From DASXZH01 sp963829965 (GTDB lineage Bacteria > Armatimonadota > Fimbriimonadia > Fimbriimonadales > Fimbriimonadaceae): DNA of 64,000 bases. The translations under genes were made by a program, and so were the position numbers. The DNA lies in assembly GCA_963829965.1 (NCBI GenBank), contig CAWHLK010000057.1, positions 161,293 to 225,292 on the forward strand. Direction: 5' to 3'. Shown here one piece after another: positions 7,213 to 15,640 of this stretch (position 1 is its first letter; each line of letters starts with the position of its first letter). Below the pieces are notes generated by a model. That model was not told where the DNA came from. It did no database searches and saw only the letters and a program-made list of their open reading frames with translations.

Positions 7213-8418
7213 CTAACACATCTGTTTCCCCCCTTGAGGTTGGGTATAGATCATCGGGAAGATTTCGCTTCCGACGCCGTCGAGAATCGCCCCAAGGATG
7301 CCCAAAACGGTTACTCCTTCGGTGCCACCTGCTACGGCGTCAGCGCCTGCTCCGCCCGGACCGCTCCCTTCAGGCGCGATGAGTTTCTCCCCATCTCCCT
7401 CTCTCATCTCTTTTAGCGCCTCCCCACCTTTATCCTCCACCTGCTCTGGCTCGCCCGTCTGCTGATCCTCGATTTCTGGAGGATATTCAAGTTTCTCAAT
7501 GGGCACGCTAGGTCCCTCCGTGATCACTGGGCCATTCGGAATGAACGGCGCGATGACACGATTGTAAAGGCCAACGAACTGCCAGAATAGCATGACGCTA
7601 ACGCGCCACCATTCGACCCACCATTTGCCTTCCGGGTCAACATACTTGGTTGGTTCATTGCCTGCATAGTCATACCAGTTCCCTCCGTCCTTGGCATGGT
7701 CCCTGGTCAGGAACCGGCCCGTGCTAGGATCATAATAGCGATGCCCAAGCAGCATGAGACCCGTGTCGGAGTCGCTTTGATAGCCACCTTTCGCGACGAA
7801 GCCAAACGGGGCGGCGCTGGACCCGGTCGAGGAAAGCAACATCCCGAACGCGTCGTAAACCTTCGTGTTTGTGACCGTTTGCGACGAATTGGTAATGTCG
7901 GTCGTTGATCCCAGCCTATCGCAGTCATAAAACGAACTCGTGCCCGAGCGGTTCTCGGAAACGCCTGGTGTGTATTCAGCCGCCGAATCGTTAAGGACGG
8001 ACGACGTAACCGTGGCGCCGTCCCGTTTGAACGAGTAGGTCCCCGTCGAATCCACTTTGCCAGTCCTGGCATCCATGCCGTTATAGGTAAAGGTGTCTGT
8101 AACGCTGCTCGGCAAGGTCACCGAGGTGAGGCGGTCCTCGTAATCGTAACTCAGCGAGGTTGTGCCTGCCGAAGTTGTTACGCTAGTGGTGCGCCCCGCC
8201 CCATCGTAGCCGTATGTCTTGAAGCTTGTCGACTGAAGCTTGTCCGCGTGATCGTAAGTGTAAGTGTCGGTTACCCCTCCCGTGGTTTTGCTCGTGCGGT
8301 TGCCGTTGTCGTCATAGGTGTAAGTTGCCGAATAGCCGGAATTGGACTCGCTCGTGAGTTCGTCGGCGTGGTCGTATCCGTAAGTTGTGGTTAGACCCGC
8401 AACCGTTTTGCTCGACAA
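7213..8418 (-). CDS. RHS-repeat protein, C-terminal portion with variable tip (5'-truncated)
   Basis: The frame shows YD/RHS repeats from its start (TYGYDHADELTSESNSGY, YTYDDNGNRTSK, YGYDGAGRTTSVT), then the RHS-associated core (LMLLGHRYYDPSTGRFLTRD) and the self-cleavage-type border NEPTKYVDPEG near residue 270. The last 130 residues are a unique tip with a tryptophan-rich segment, an acidic linker and a glycine-rich hydrophobic end. Full RHS proteins are over 1000 residues; here a stop sits directly before the first repeat (8434-8436) and the only start is TTG at 8418, so the long N-terminal shell is missing. Intact relatives deliver toxins to rivals. This copy is probably a remnant or a displaced C-terminal cassette. 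The tip matches no toxin I know. Confidence 0.75.
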   Translation of the reverse strand: MSSKTVAGLTTTYGYDHADELTSESNSGYSATYTYDDNGNRTSKTTGGVTDTYTYDHADKLQSTSFKTYGYDGAGRTTSVTTSAGTTSLSYDYEDRLTSVTLPSSVTDTFTYNGMDARTGKVDSTGTYSFKRDGATVTSSVLNDSAAEYTPGVSENRSGTSSFYDCDRLGSTTDITNSSQTVTNTKVYDAFGMLLSSTGSSAAPFGFVAKGGYQSDSDTGLMLLGHRYYDPSTGRFLTRDHAKDGGNWYDYAGNEPTKYVDPEGKWWVEWWRVSVMLFWQFVGLYNRVIAPFIPNGPVITEGPSVPIEKLEYPPEIEDQQTGEPEQVEDKGGEALKEMREGDGEKLIAPEGSGPGGAGADAVAGGTEGVTVLGILGAILDGVGSEIFPMIYTQPQGGKQMC

Positions 8419-8433
8419 ATTGCCGACGCCGTC

Positions 8434-8664
8434 TTAGACGTAGCTCTCAGCAGAGATTGTCCCTCCGGCAATCATCGCAACCGGCGCAAGCAGGGCAAAG
8501 AGGCAGCACCGTAACCCTCCCGAGGGGTCGCGGCCAATCCTCGTTATTTCGGCGCGCGTGCGAATCCACTGCACGATAGCGGTGATTCCGCCGGCGACGA
8601 ACGCCAACACATAGAATCCGAAGCCTTTAATCTCGTGAGGCATTTCTGCACTTAAATATAACAT
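8434..8664 (-). CDS. Small membrane protein, unknown
   Basis: A 76-residue frame (ATG 8664; alternative ATG 8643) with two hydrophobic helices, GFGFYVLAFVAGGITAIVQW and CLFALLAPVAMIAGGTI, separated by a basic loop (RTRAEITRIGRDPSGG). Its stop codon TAA is the very stop that blocks the RHS frame upstream of 8433, so the RHS fragment was joined to the end of this gene. It is transcribed away from mutS2 and would share that gene's upstream region. No family recognised. Confidence 0.45.
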   Translation of the reverse strand: MLYLSAEMPHEIKGFGFYVLAFVAGGITAIVQWIRTRAEITRIGRDPSGGLRCCLFALLAPVAMIAGGTISAESYV

Positions 8665-8679
8665 GGGGTCCGGTGCGCT

Positions 8680-8767
8680 CGTTAACCGCCGTTCCCTGCC
8701 ACAATTAACCAGCCAATGAACCACGCGCTCAAGGTTCTTGAATTCGACGCTATCCAAAGCCTCCTCG
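8680..8767 (+). repeat. mutS2 leader, direct repeat copy 2 (functional copy)
   Basis: This is the partner of 2287-2374. It contains the upstream 35 bp, the start codon (8716) and first codons of the intact mutS2. No clear Shine-Dalgarno sequence is seen before the ATG. Confidence 0.9.
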
Positions 8768-11055
8768 CACGCCAGTGCGAGACGTCCGGTGCTGCCGAAC
8801 AGGCGCAAAAGCTCACCCCCCAAACCGACACTGAAACCGTTTGGCAGGAATTAAACCGAACAGGGCAGGCGTATCGCCTGCTTTCGGAGAGTTCGCCGCC
8901 CTCCCTGGGCGCGGTACGCGACCACGCGGAATCTCTCGAGCGCGCCATGAAAGGCGGCTCCCTCGGCGGCGTAGAGATCTTTGAGATAGGGGAAGCCCTC
9001 CAAGCCATGCGGTCGTTCCGCAACGCCATGGTCACGAAGCAGGCCGAGTACCCGGCCCTGTGGCAGCACGCCCAGTTCCTTCCCGAGCTGAGGCCGCTGG
9101 AAGACCAGATCTTCGGCGCCCTGGAAGGCAGTGGGGAAGTCAAGGACACCGCAAGCCCCGAACTCGCCAAGCTGAGGCAAAGAAAGCAGGCGGCGATGTC
9201 CCGCATTCTGGAACGCATCCAGTCGTACACCACCAGAAATCGAGACCTCCTTTCCGATCCCATCTACACCGTCCGCGATGGCCGATATGTGATCCCGGTC
9301 AAAGTGGAGAACAAGGGCAAGATACGCGGCATCGTCCACGACACCAGCGGCACCGGCCAAACCGTCTTCATCGAGCCCGAAGACGTGCTCAAACTGGGCA
9401 ACGACCTGAGAGTCGTCGAAGCCGCGGAAAGGGAGGAAGTGCGGAGGATATTGGCAGAGTTATCCTCCAAAGTTGGAAATAACGCAAACGCAATCTTGGA
9501 AGGAATAGAAGAAGCCCAAGAGCTGGACCTGCTTCTCGCCAAGGCAAAACTGGCCTTCGAAATGCGCGCTTCCGCGCCTCAACGATGGCAAGGGAATGGC
9601 CTTCAAGTGCAAGGCGGCAGGCACCCCCTCCTCAACCCAAGCGTCGTCGTTCCCATCGACCTCAGCGTCGGCTTCGATTCCCAGGGGCTCCTCATCACCG
9701 GTCCCAACACCGGCGGCAAAACGGTGGCGATCAAGATGGTCGGTCTCTTCGCCCTCATGGCCCAAAGCGGCCTCTACCTGCCCGCAACCAACGTCAAGTT
9801 CGGGCCCTTCAACGGCGTCTGGGCCGATATCGGCGATGAGCAGAGCGTGGAACAATCCCTTTCCACCTTCAGTGGCCACATCAAGAACCTCGTCGAGGCC
9901 CTCACCAAGCTAAAACCCGGCGCCCTCGTTCTCTGCGACGAACTCGGCGCGGGCACCGATCCCGCCGAGGGCGCAGCCCTCGCCAAGGCCATCTTGCTTA
10001 CGCTTCAAGAAAAACAAGCCTACTGCGTGGCAAGCACCCACTACGGCGAGCTCAAGGCGTTTGCCTACAACACGCCGGGTTTCCAAAACGCCTCCATGGA
10101 GTTCGACGTCAAGAGCCTTCGCCCCACCTACAAGGTGCTCATGGGCGCGCCCGGCGCAAGCCACGCCCTGCGCATCGCTGAGCGTTACGGCCTGCCAAAA
10201 GACGTGGTGGCCAAGGCCTACGAAGGCCTTTCCGCCGAAACGCAGCAGCTGACCAAAATGATGGAGCAGTTGGAACTCTCCCAACGCCAAGCCAGGCTTG
10301 CCCAAAGCGAGGCAGATCGCCGGATTAACGAAGCCAGAAAAACGGAAGAAAAGGCAAACCGAAAACTGGAAGAAGCGGAGGAGATCAGAAAGAACGTCCA
10401 CGCGAAGGCCAACGAGACCATCGCTGAAGTTCTCCGTGATATCCGCGGGGAAGCGGCGGCCATTTTCGAAGAGCTCAAGTCTGCTCCGAGGGATGGCAGA
10501 GCCGACGCCAAAGCCAGGGAGCACCTGCGCGATTTGGACCAATACGCCCAGGAATCGGCCGAGGTCTTCAAGCCAAAACGCCCCCTAACCACTGGGCCAA
10601 CGGAGACGATCGAAAAGGGCATGATGGTCAAGGTCGAGGGATATCCGCAGGCCGGCGTGGTCTTGGAGACGCCGAAGGGCGGCCAGGTCCTCGTCCAGGT
10701 CGGCCCTCTCAAGATCACCGCAAGCCTTTCAAAAATAACCCGCACCGCGGAGAAACAACCCGAGCTTAGAAGGTCCACCGCAGGAAAACTAAGCCTCCAG
10801 CGAGCCCAAACCGCAGTCAGCGAGATCCACCTCCGAGCCATGCGCGCCGAAGACGCCATGCAGGAGCTGGAGCGCTTCGTGGACGACGCTGTCCTCGCCG
10901 GCCTGCCCCAAGTCCGCATCGTGCACGGCAAAGGCGAAGGAATCCTAAGGAAAGCGACTCAAGACTATCTCCGCCGCAGCCGGAATATCGAGAGATTCAG
11001 AGATGGAGAAGACGGCGAAGGCGGCGCCGGCGTGACCATCGCGTATTTGAAATAG
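8716..11055 (+). CDS. mutS2: Endonuclease MutS2
   Basis: A 779-residue protein of normal MutS2 length. The MutS core (about 1-300) is followed by the ABC-type ATPase with Walker A TGPNTGGKTVAIK (near residue 330) and Walker B ALVLCDELGAGTDPAEGAAL. A long charged coiled coil (EADRRINEARKTEEKANRKL region, about 515-600) follows, and the C-terminal Smr endonuclease domain carries VRIVHGKGEGILR near residue 735. MutS2 lacks the mismatch-recognition domain of MutS; in other bacteria it suppresses recombination or acts on collided ribosomes and branched DNA through its Smr domain. The gene stands alone, transcribed away from the RHS island. Identification is secure. Confidence 0.95.
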   Translation: MNHALKVLEFDAIQSLLARQCETSGAAEQAQKLTPQTDTETVWQELNRTGQAYRLLSESSPPSLGAVRDHAESLERAMKGGSLGGVEIFEIGEALQAMRSFRNAMVTKQAEYPALWQHAQFLPELRPLEDQIFGALEGSGEVKDTASPELAKLRQRKQAAMSRILERIQSYTTRNRDLLSDPIYTVRDGRYVIPVKVENKGKIRGIVHDTSGTGQTVFIEPEDVLKLGNDLRVVEAAEREEVRRILAELSSKVGNNANAILEGIEEAQELDLLLAKAKLAFEMRASAPQRWQGNGLQVQGGRHPLLNPSVVVPIDLSVGFDSQGLLITGPNTGGKTVAIKMVGLFALMAQSGLYLPATNVKFGPFNGVWADIGDEQSVEQSLSTFSGHIKNLVEALTKLKPGALVLCDELGAGTDPAEGAALAKAILLTLQEKQAYCVASTHYGELKAFAYNTPGFQNASMEFDVKSLRPTYKVLMGAPGASHALRIAERYGLPKDVVAKAYEGLSAETQQLTKMMEQLELSQRQARLAQSEADRRINEARKTEEKANRKLEEAEEIRKNVHAKANETIAEVLRDIRGEAAAIFEELKSAPRDGRADAKAREHLRDLDQYAQESAEVFKPKRPLTTGPTETIEKGMMVKVEGYPQAGVVLETPKGGQVLVQVGPLKITASLSKITRTAEKQPELRRSTAGKLSLQRAQTAVSEIHLRAMRAEDAMQELERFVDDAVLAGLPQVRIVHGKGEGILRKATQDYLRRSRNIERFRDGEDGEGGAGVTIAYLK

Positions 11056-11066
11056 TCATACAACGA

Positions 11067-11088
11067 GGGTGGCGTGCACTTCAGTGCA
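11067..11088 (+). repeat. Short shared element with palindrome
   Basis: The 19 bp GGGTGGCGTGCACTTCAGT recurs at 61135-61153. In this copy it continues into TGCACTTCAGTGCA, a 14 bp structure with 6 bp arms. It lies 11 bp after the mutS2 stop. Its role is unknown. Confidence 0.5.
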
Positions 11089-11300
11089 TGATCCGGAGAC
11101 TGGGAAAACCACAGAATCCAGGCATCGAGATGGCCCCTTTGGTGGCAACAGTTTTTGCGCCGATAGTGTCCAGCAAGCTGGACTCGTGCGTCTTAAGCAG
11201 GCAACAACCCAAGAAGTGCCCGCCAATCGGAACCGTCTGCTTAGGCAGGATATCGGGAGGGAAGAGAGGTATTGTAAATGCGAGATTCCGGGCGAACACG

Positions 11301-11513
11301 TTTAACGTTCACCGTTTACCGTCCACAGGTTTACCGTCCACACGTTTACCGTTCACCGTTCACCATTCACCCTCTCCCCCGTTCACCGTTCACCCTCCCC
11401 CGTTCACAGTTCACCGTTCACAGTTCACCCTCTCCCCCGTTCACCCTTTACCGTTCACCCCCTCCCCCGTTCACAGTTCACAGTTCACAGTTCACCGTTC
11501 ACCCTCCCCCCCT
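11301..11513 (+). repeat. Heptanucleotide repeat array, class II (GTTCACN)
   Basis: About two dozen units of seven bases (GTTCACC, GTTCACA, GTTTACC, ATTCACC) run with short pyrimidine interruptions (CTCTCCCCC) right up to the cdd start codon, filling its 5' leader. Apart from this array and the short element at 11067, the 459 bp gap after mutS2 shows nothing I recognise. A matching class II array is at 37102-37380. Confidence 0.85.
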
Positions 11514-11514
11514 C

Positions 11515-11919
11515 ATGCCCCACACCGCCGAAGACCTACTCAACCAAGCAAAGACTGCCCAAAAAGCAGCCTACGCCCCCTACAGCCACTACCCCGTCGG
11601 GGCAGCAGTAGAGGACGAAAACGGCAGGTGCCACACCGGCTGTAACGTGGAGAACGCCTCGTACGGAGCCTCCATGTGCGCTGAGCGCACGGCCATTTTC
11701 AAAATGATCAGTGAAGGCGGCACGCAGATAAGGGGCATCGCCGTCGTAACAAAGGATGGGGGCGCGCCATGCGGCATGTGCCTTCAGGTGATTAGGGAGT
11801 TCGTGAAAGACCCGGAAGCGGTTAACGTTTGGCTCGGGACAGGCACGGGCATCAAGCATCAATACAAATTCAAGGAGTTACTGCCCGTCGAATTCGAGCT
11901 TTCCGAACGGAAAGCATGA
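11515..11919 (+). CDS. cdd: Cytidine deaminase
   Basis: Starting at ATG 11515 the 134-residue product has the tetrameric-type cytidine deaminase signature: KAAYAPYSHYPVGAAV at the N-terminus, then HTGCNVENASYGASMCAERT with the zinc-binding C and the catalytic E of CAE, then APCGMCLQ with the other two zinc cysteines. It deaminates (deoxy)cytidine to (deoxy)uridine in pyrimidine salvage in the cytoplasm. Longer frames reaching into the upstream repeat array are repeat translation, not gene. No ribosome-binding site is visible because the array reaches to two bases before the ATG. Identification is firm. Confidence 0.93.
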   Translation: MPHTAEDLLNQAKTAQKAAYAPYSHYPVGAAVEDENGRCHTGCNVENASYGASMCAERTAIFKMISEGGTQIRGIAVVTKDGGAPCGMCLQVIREFVKDPEAVNVWLGTGTGIKHQYKFKELLPVEFELSERKA

Positions 11920-11942
11920 TGCGACCGGTCCAGATAGAGAAG

Positions 11943-12281
11943 ATGAATCAGAAGATTTTGGGTGCAGCGTTCGGGGCCGTTTTATTGGCCGTAGTTTTTG
12001 GGTGCGGCGGCGGAGGCGGGGGCGGCTCATCAACCACCGGCACCGTTACCGTCACGATCTCGCCATCGAAGATCACCCTCGCTCCCGGCGGCAGCACAAC
12101 CTTTACCGCAAGCGTGTCGGATGGAAGCGGAGTGAGCTTTACAAAGTCCGCGGGCACCCTCGCCGTCAGCGGCCTAACCGCCAAATATACGGCGCCCGCC
12201 ACGGCGGGGCAGGCCACGGTCACGGCAACCAGCGTGGAGCAGCCCGGAGTCTCGGCCACCGCGGTGATCACGGTGGGCTAA
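11943..12281 (+). CDS. Lipoprotein with Ig-like domain, ended by an in-frame stop
   Basis: From ATG 11943 (preceded by AGAGAAG) the protein has a lipoprotein signal peptide, MNQKILGAAFGAVLLAVVFG, ending at the lipidated Cys of VVFGC, then a glycine run and a bacterial Ig-like domain (TVTVTISPSKITLAPGGSTT..., ATVTATSVEQPGVSATAVIT). It would sit on the outer face of a membrane. It ends at TAA 12279-12281, but the same frame continues without break into a further domain (see 12282-12647). An ATG at 11916 overlapping the cdd stop is an alternative start. Role unknown; Ig-like domains mostly mediate adhesion or structure. Confidence 0.65.
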   Translation: MNQKILGAAFGAVLLAVVFGCGGGGGGGSSTTGTVTVTISPSKITLAPGGSTTFTASVSDGSGVSFTKSAGTLAVSGLTAKYTAPATAGQATVTATSVEQPGVSATAVITVG

Positions 12282-12647
12282 GTCTCCGGCTCGACCGCGA
12301 CGATTTCGGGAACGGTTGTCGACCAAAGCGGTGGGGTGAACGGCGTCACCGTCCTCTTCTACAATAGCGCGGGAACTCAAGTGGCGTCGATCACGACCGG
12401 AGCAAACGGAGCTTTTACGGGGACCATCCCGATCACTGCCAAGAGCTTCAATCTGGAGGCGTCCACGATCAACACCGTGAACGACTACTCCGAGTTCGAA
12501 TACAACAATAACTGGTACTCGTCCACCATCACCGGCTGCAATGCGGCGCTGTCAACCTTGACCGGCGGCGAGAAGCTGACCTTGGCGGACCTTTTCTTGT
12601 ACTCGACGTCAAATCCCCCGCCACCGCCGCCGGACTGCGGCCAGTAG
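12282..12647 (+). pseudogene. Continuation of the lipoprotein beyond its in-frame stop (carboxypeptidase-regulatory-like domain)
   Basis: Immediately after the TAA, and in the same frame, the sequence encodes VSGSTATISGTVVDQSGGVN, GVTVLFYNSAGTQVASITTG and GANGAFTGTIP, the usual pattern of a CarboxypepD-regulatory-like (Cna-B-like) beta-sandwich. It ends in a proline run and DCGQ at 12647. Only a GTG (12336) inside the domain could start it independently, and that would cut off the first strand. The simplest explanation is a single nonsense change in a 235-codon lipoprotein gene; stop-codon readthrough is possible but unproven. Confidence 0.6.
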
Positions 12648-12654
12648 GGCATCC

Positions 12655-14049
12655 TTATTGAGCGGCCGTGTCGTGATCGAGAAGAGACTGGATCATCAAC
12701 TGAAGCTCTCTCTCGGTCGCGGGATCGGATGCACGGAAGTTGCTGTACACGATCCGGCCGTTCTGATCGATGAGGAAGTTGGTCGGTTCGCCGCGCACGT
12801 GGTAAACGGTTTCTGCGAATTTGCTGTCCGCCCGCAAAGGCGTAAACGAGTAGCGCGTACCCTTCATAAAGGGCTTGACGTAGGCGTCCTGCTCAGGCAA
12901 AACATTGATTCCGACGTAAGAAACGCTCTTGCCTCGGAATTTCTTGAGCACCTTTTCGAAATGCGGAAACTCGCCTCTGCAAGGGCCGCAACCGGGGAAC
13001 CAGAAGGTTAGGAGAACCACTTTTCCTCGATAGTCGGCAAGGGACCGCTTGCCGGTCGCCAGATACTGATCGAGGTTAAAGTCAGGGGCAGGCTTCGTGG
13101 AGGTGTCGCGTAACGCCCAGACGTCGGCATTCACCTGCGCGGGAGACTTGCCGAGGGTTGCCCCATATTTTAGGAGCGATTCCTGCACCGCGTCCTCGGG
13201 AGTTTTCGCGAAGCGGCTCAGCAGCGCGTCGTACGCGCCTTTCGTGTCGCCCGCGCCTGCGGTGACTTCCGCCTTCAGCAGATCGAACATCTCCGTATCC
13301 GATGAATAGCGGCCGATTTTCGAACCGTCGAGCAGTGTTTTGGCATCCGCATATTGGCCGGACGCGGTCAGCTTTCGAACCTGGATCAGGTTTTGGGCGA
13401 GCGTAATATTGTTCGTCCATTCGGTCTTCTCGCGCGAATCGGAGATCGATTCCATTTGCTGCGCAAGTTGGAGAGCTTTGTCCGGGTCGGTTCGGGCATA
13501 AACGTCGAACAGACCGCTCATGGCGTCCGCAGACCATCCAAACTTTGCGGGTGGAAAGTCGGTTCTTGCCTGCTCCCAGTAGCGAATCTTGTCTGCGTCC
13601 ATGGTGGACTTTTCACCGAGCCAATACAATGCCTGCGCGCCCCGCTCGCTTTCAGGAAAGCGTTTAGTGACGTCCAAACTCATCTGCACATACTTGGCCG
13701 GGTCGGAATCCTCAAACATGTCGGCGTAATAAAAGGCGTAGCTGGGGTCATCCGGCGCCGCCGCTGCCGCCTTACCCATATAATCTCGCGCCGCCCCTTC
13801 GTCACCCCACCTTTCCGCATCGAAGGAAAGAGCTTCATATGCCGGCGCGAGTTTGGGATTCAACTGCACTGCTTTTAGCAGGTACGGTTTGGAGCGAGGA
13901 TCTTCTTCATACATGGCGCCCATCCCATACTCGACCCCGGCCGATTTCGGGAACTGTTTGATCCAAACGTTGTACTGGGCCTCCAGTTTGCTCGTGGCCT
14001 CGGCCATGGATTTTTCCCAATCCGACGCCTTATAGAACGATTGCCGCAT
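12655..14049 (-). CDS. TPR protein with C-terminal TlpA-like thioredoxin domain (main frame)
   Basis: The 464-residue frame has a TPR-rich N-terminal two thirds (PYLLKAVQLNPKLAPAYEAL and later helices) and a TlpA/ResA-type thioredoxin domain from about residue 325: PAPDFNLDQYLATGKRSLAD, then LLTFWFPGCGPCRGEFPHFE with an intact CGPC redox site, then GEPTNFLIDQNGRIVYSNF. TlpA-like proteins reduce disulfides outside the cytoplasm. The export signal lies in another frame upstream (14030-14263), so this is the main part of a frameshifted gene of about 540 codons. The intact active site argues the lesion is recent or an error. Confidence 0.75.
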   Translation of the reverse strand: MRQSFYKASDWEKSMAEATSKLEAQYNVWIKQFPKSAGVEYGMGAMYEEDPRSKPYLLKAVQLNPKLAPAYEALSFDAERWGDEGAARDYMGKAAAAAPDDPSYAFYYADMFEDSDPAKYVQMSLDVTKRFPESERGAQALYWLGEKSTMDADKIRYWEQARTDFPPAKFGWSADAMSGLFDVYARTDPDKALQLAQQMESISDSREKTEWTNNITLAQNLIQVRKLTASGQYADAKTLLDGSKIGRYSSDTEMFDLLKAEVTAGAGDTKGAYDALLSRFAKTPEDAVQESLLKYGATLGKSPAQVNADVWALRDTSTKPAPDFNLDQYLATGKRSLADYRGKVVLLTFWFPGCGPCRGEFPHFEKVLKKFRGKSVSYVGINVLPEQDAYVKPFMKGTRYSFTPLRADSKFAETVYHVRGEPTNFLIDQNGRIVYSNFRASDPATERELQLMIQSLLDHDTAAQ

Positions 14050-14263
14050 TGCCTTCCCGAAATTCGTCGTGGGCGGCCAAAAGTTCGGGGTCCTCTTCTA
14101 CCGCCTTCTTTGCCGCTTCGATCGCGCCGTTCCAGTCTTTCTTTTTTTCCAAGGCAATGGCCTGATCGAGGTCCTTTTTCGCCCCTTCACTGAGACTGAC
14201 ACTTTGAGCTGCGGAAATCGAAACGCAAGCGAGCGCGAGAATAATCGAGGATTGGGCCTTCAT
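14030..14263 (-). pseudogene. N-terminal signal peptide and first TPR of the TlpA-like gene, out of frame
   Basis: From ATG 14263 it reads MKAQSSIILALACVSISAAQ, a cleavable signal peptide, then a TPR (KDLDQAIALEKKKDWNGAIE, AAKKAVEEDPELLAAHDEF). It runs 20 bp past the start of the 464-codon frame. Removing one A in GGCAATGCGG near 14045-14049 fuses it cleanly to MRQSFYKASDWEKSMAEATS. Without such a correction the thioredoxin domain would have no export signal. Confidence 0.65.
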
Positions 14264-14407
14264 GATTGTTAATGATATCCCCACCGTGTGAAATCCAGCG
14301 TGAAATGTCGAGCAGCCCACCAATTTGCCTTCTTAGGATTCGTGGCTGCGGACGGTAACGCAGTTCAGTCTCGGCGGGACGATCGGGGGCCTACGGCACG
14401 GTAGCGA

Positions 14408-15565
14408 TCATTTTTTAACGGACGACTTCAACTCGTGGTCTAGATAGCCATAAGGGTCATTCGTCCGCACAAGTACGCCGTTGGGATCGATGAGCATGAC
14501 ATTGGGGATTGCCCCAATTTCCCGCAATTTAGCGGTTTCGTCATTCTGGTCGAGCAAGATCGGAACCGGAATGTCGCGCCCGCCCCAATATTTTGCCTTC
14601 GTCGATGCGGTTAGCTTGTCCACGTCGGCAAGCGAGGCCACCTTTGCACGTTCCAGCGAGTTGTAGGTATGGAAAGCGAGAGCCGAATAACGGTCCGCAT
14701 AAGCTTTATGCTCGTCGCTGAATTTCATGAGAGCAGGAATGCCTTCTTGCACGCACGGTACACACCAATAAGCCCACGCCTCCACGAGAAGCCATTTCCC
14801 CCGGAAATCGCTCACCTTGACCGTAGGCAGGCAGCCCCTGGAATCGAGCAGATGCCATTCGGGAATCGGATGGCCAAAGAGCATTCCCTCGGTGGAAGCA
14901 TCGGCCTCAAGAGCACCCAAATCCAATCCCGACGCCTGATCCGGCAACGTAAATGCATGCTGGAAATAGCTGATCGTCCGAGTCCTCACGAGCAGCCGAT
15001 AAGTTCCGGGAGGAAGCCGCAGGGGCGCCTTCGCATTGTCAAACCCGAGGAAAAAGGCCTGATCGGGGTTCTTCGCGTTGGTGGGGTTCGGAGATTGGGC
15101 GTAGATCTCCATCTCTTGAGTTTCCACATAGCCGGGAAGCTGTTTCACTTCCACCCGCATGCGAACAGGCTCAAGGGGAGCCAGGCGAAAGCTCAGGCTT
15201 GACGAAAGGTCCGCCTTGGAAAGCAGCATCGATTGGCCCAGCCGACCCTTGGCATCGACCGCCATAAGGGCGATAGGGAAGCGGAAAGTCGACACATTCC
15301 CGGAAAAGCGCCCGTTTTCATCGGTTCTCATGGAGGGCCCGTCGGGCGAAAGCACGCCGTTCTCGCACACCCACCGCTGCGCCACCACCGTGTTCGCCTC
15401 CGGTTTGCCGCTCGCATCGAGGACGACGCCGCTTACCGTCGAACTCGGAGGAAGATCGTTTTGCTTCGCCAAAGCGAGCCTCTGGATTTGAATGGCCCCA
15501 CCCGTTTGGGCGGTAGCAAGCCAAACGAATCCGACGGCAAGAGTGTTCCATAGAGTTGCCTTCAT
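14408..15565 (-). CDS. Secreted TlpA-like thioredoxin with carboxypeptidase-regulatory domain
   Basis: A 385-residue protein with signal peptide (MKATLWNTLAVGFVWLATAQ). Residues 42-130 form a carboxypeptidase-regulatory-like beta-sandwich (TVSGVVLDASGKPEANTVV), and from about 240 a TlpA-like thioredoxin domain with VEAWAYWCVPCVQEGIPAL, so the CVPC redox site is intact, and PNVMLIDPNGVLVR. In the family such proteins act as periplasmic thiol-disulfide reductases. It shares strand and domain type with the preceding TlpA-like gene but is separated from it by 145 bp, so a shared transcript is only possible. Target proteins are unknown. Confidence 0.8.
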   Translation of the reverse strand: MKATLWNTLAVGFVWLATAQTGGAIQIQRLALAKQNDLPPSSTVSGVVLDASGKPEANTVVAQRWVCENGVLSPDGPSMRTDENGRFSGNVSTFRFPIALMAVDAKGRLGQSMLLSKADLSSSLSFRLAPLEPVRMRVEVKQLPGYVETQEMEIYAQSPNPTNAKNPDQAFFLGFDNAKAPLRLPPGTYRLLVRTRTISYFQHAFTLPDQASGLDLGALEADASTEGMLFGHPIPEWHLLDSRGCLPTVKVSDFRGKWLLVEAWAYWCVPCVQEGIPALMKFSDEHKAYADRYSALAFHTYNSLERAKVASLADVDKLTASTKAKYWGGRDIPVPILLDQNDETAKLREIGAIPNVMLIDPNGVLVRTNDPYGYLDHELKSSVKK

Positions 15566-15640
15566 TGATGATCATCATATCTTGAAAGCGTGAATTGTCG
15601 CGTGAACTCCTGAAATTCCGGCACCTGCAACCACGCTGTT

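Noticed and set aside
9910..10931. Long minus-strand frames opposite mutS2
   Set aside because: Biased, cysteine- and serine-rich sequence antisense to a certain gene; shadow frames.
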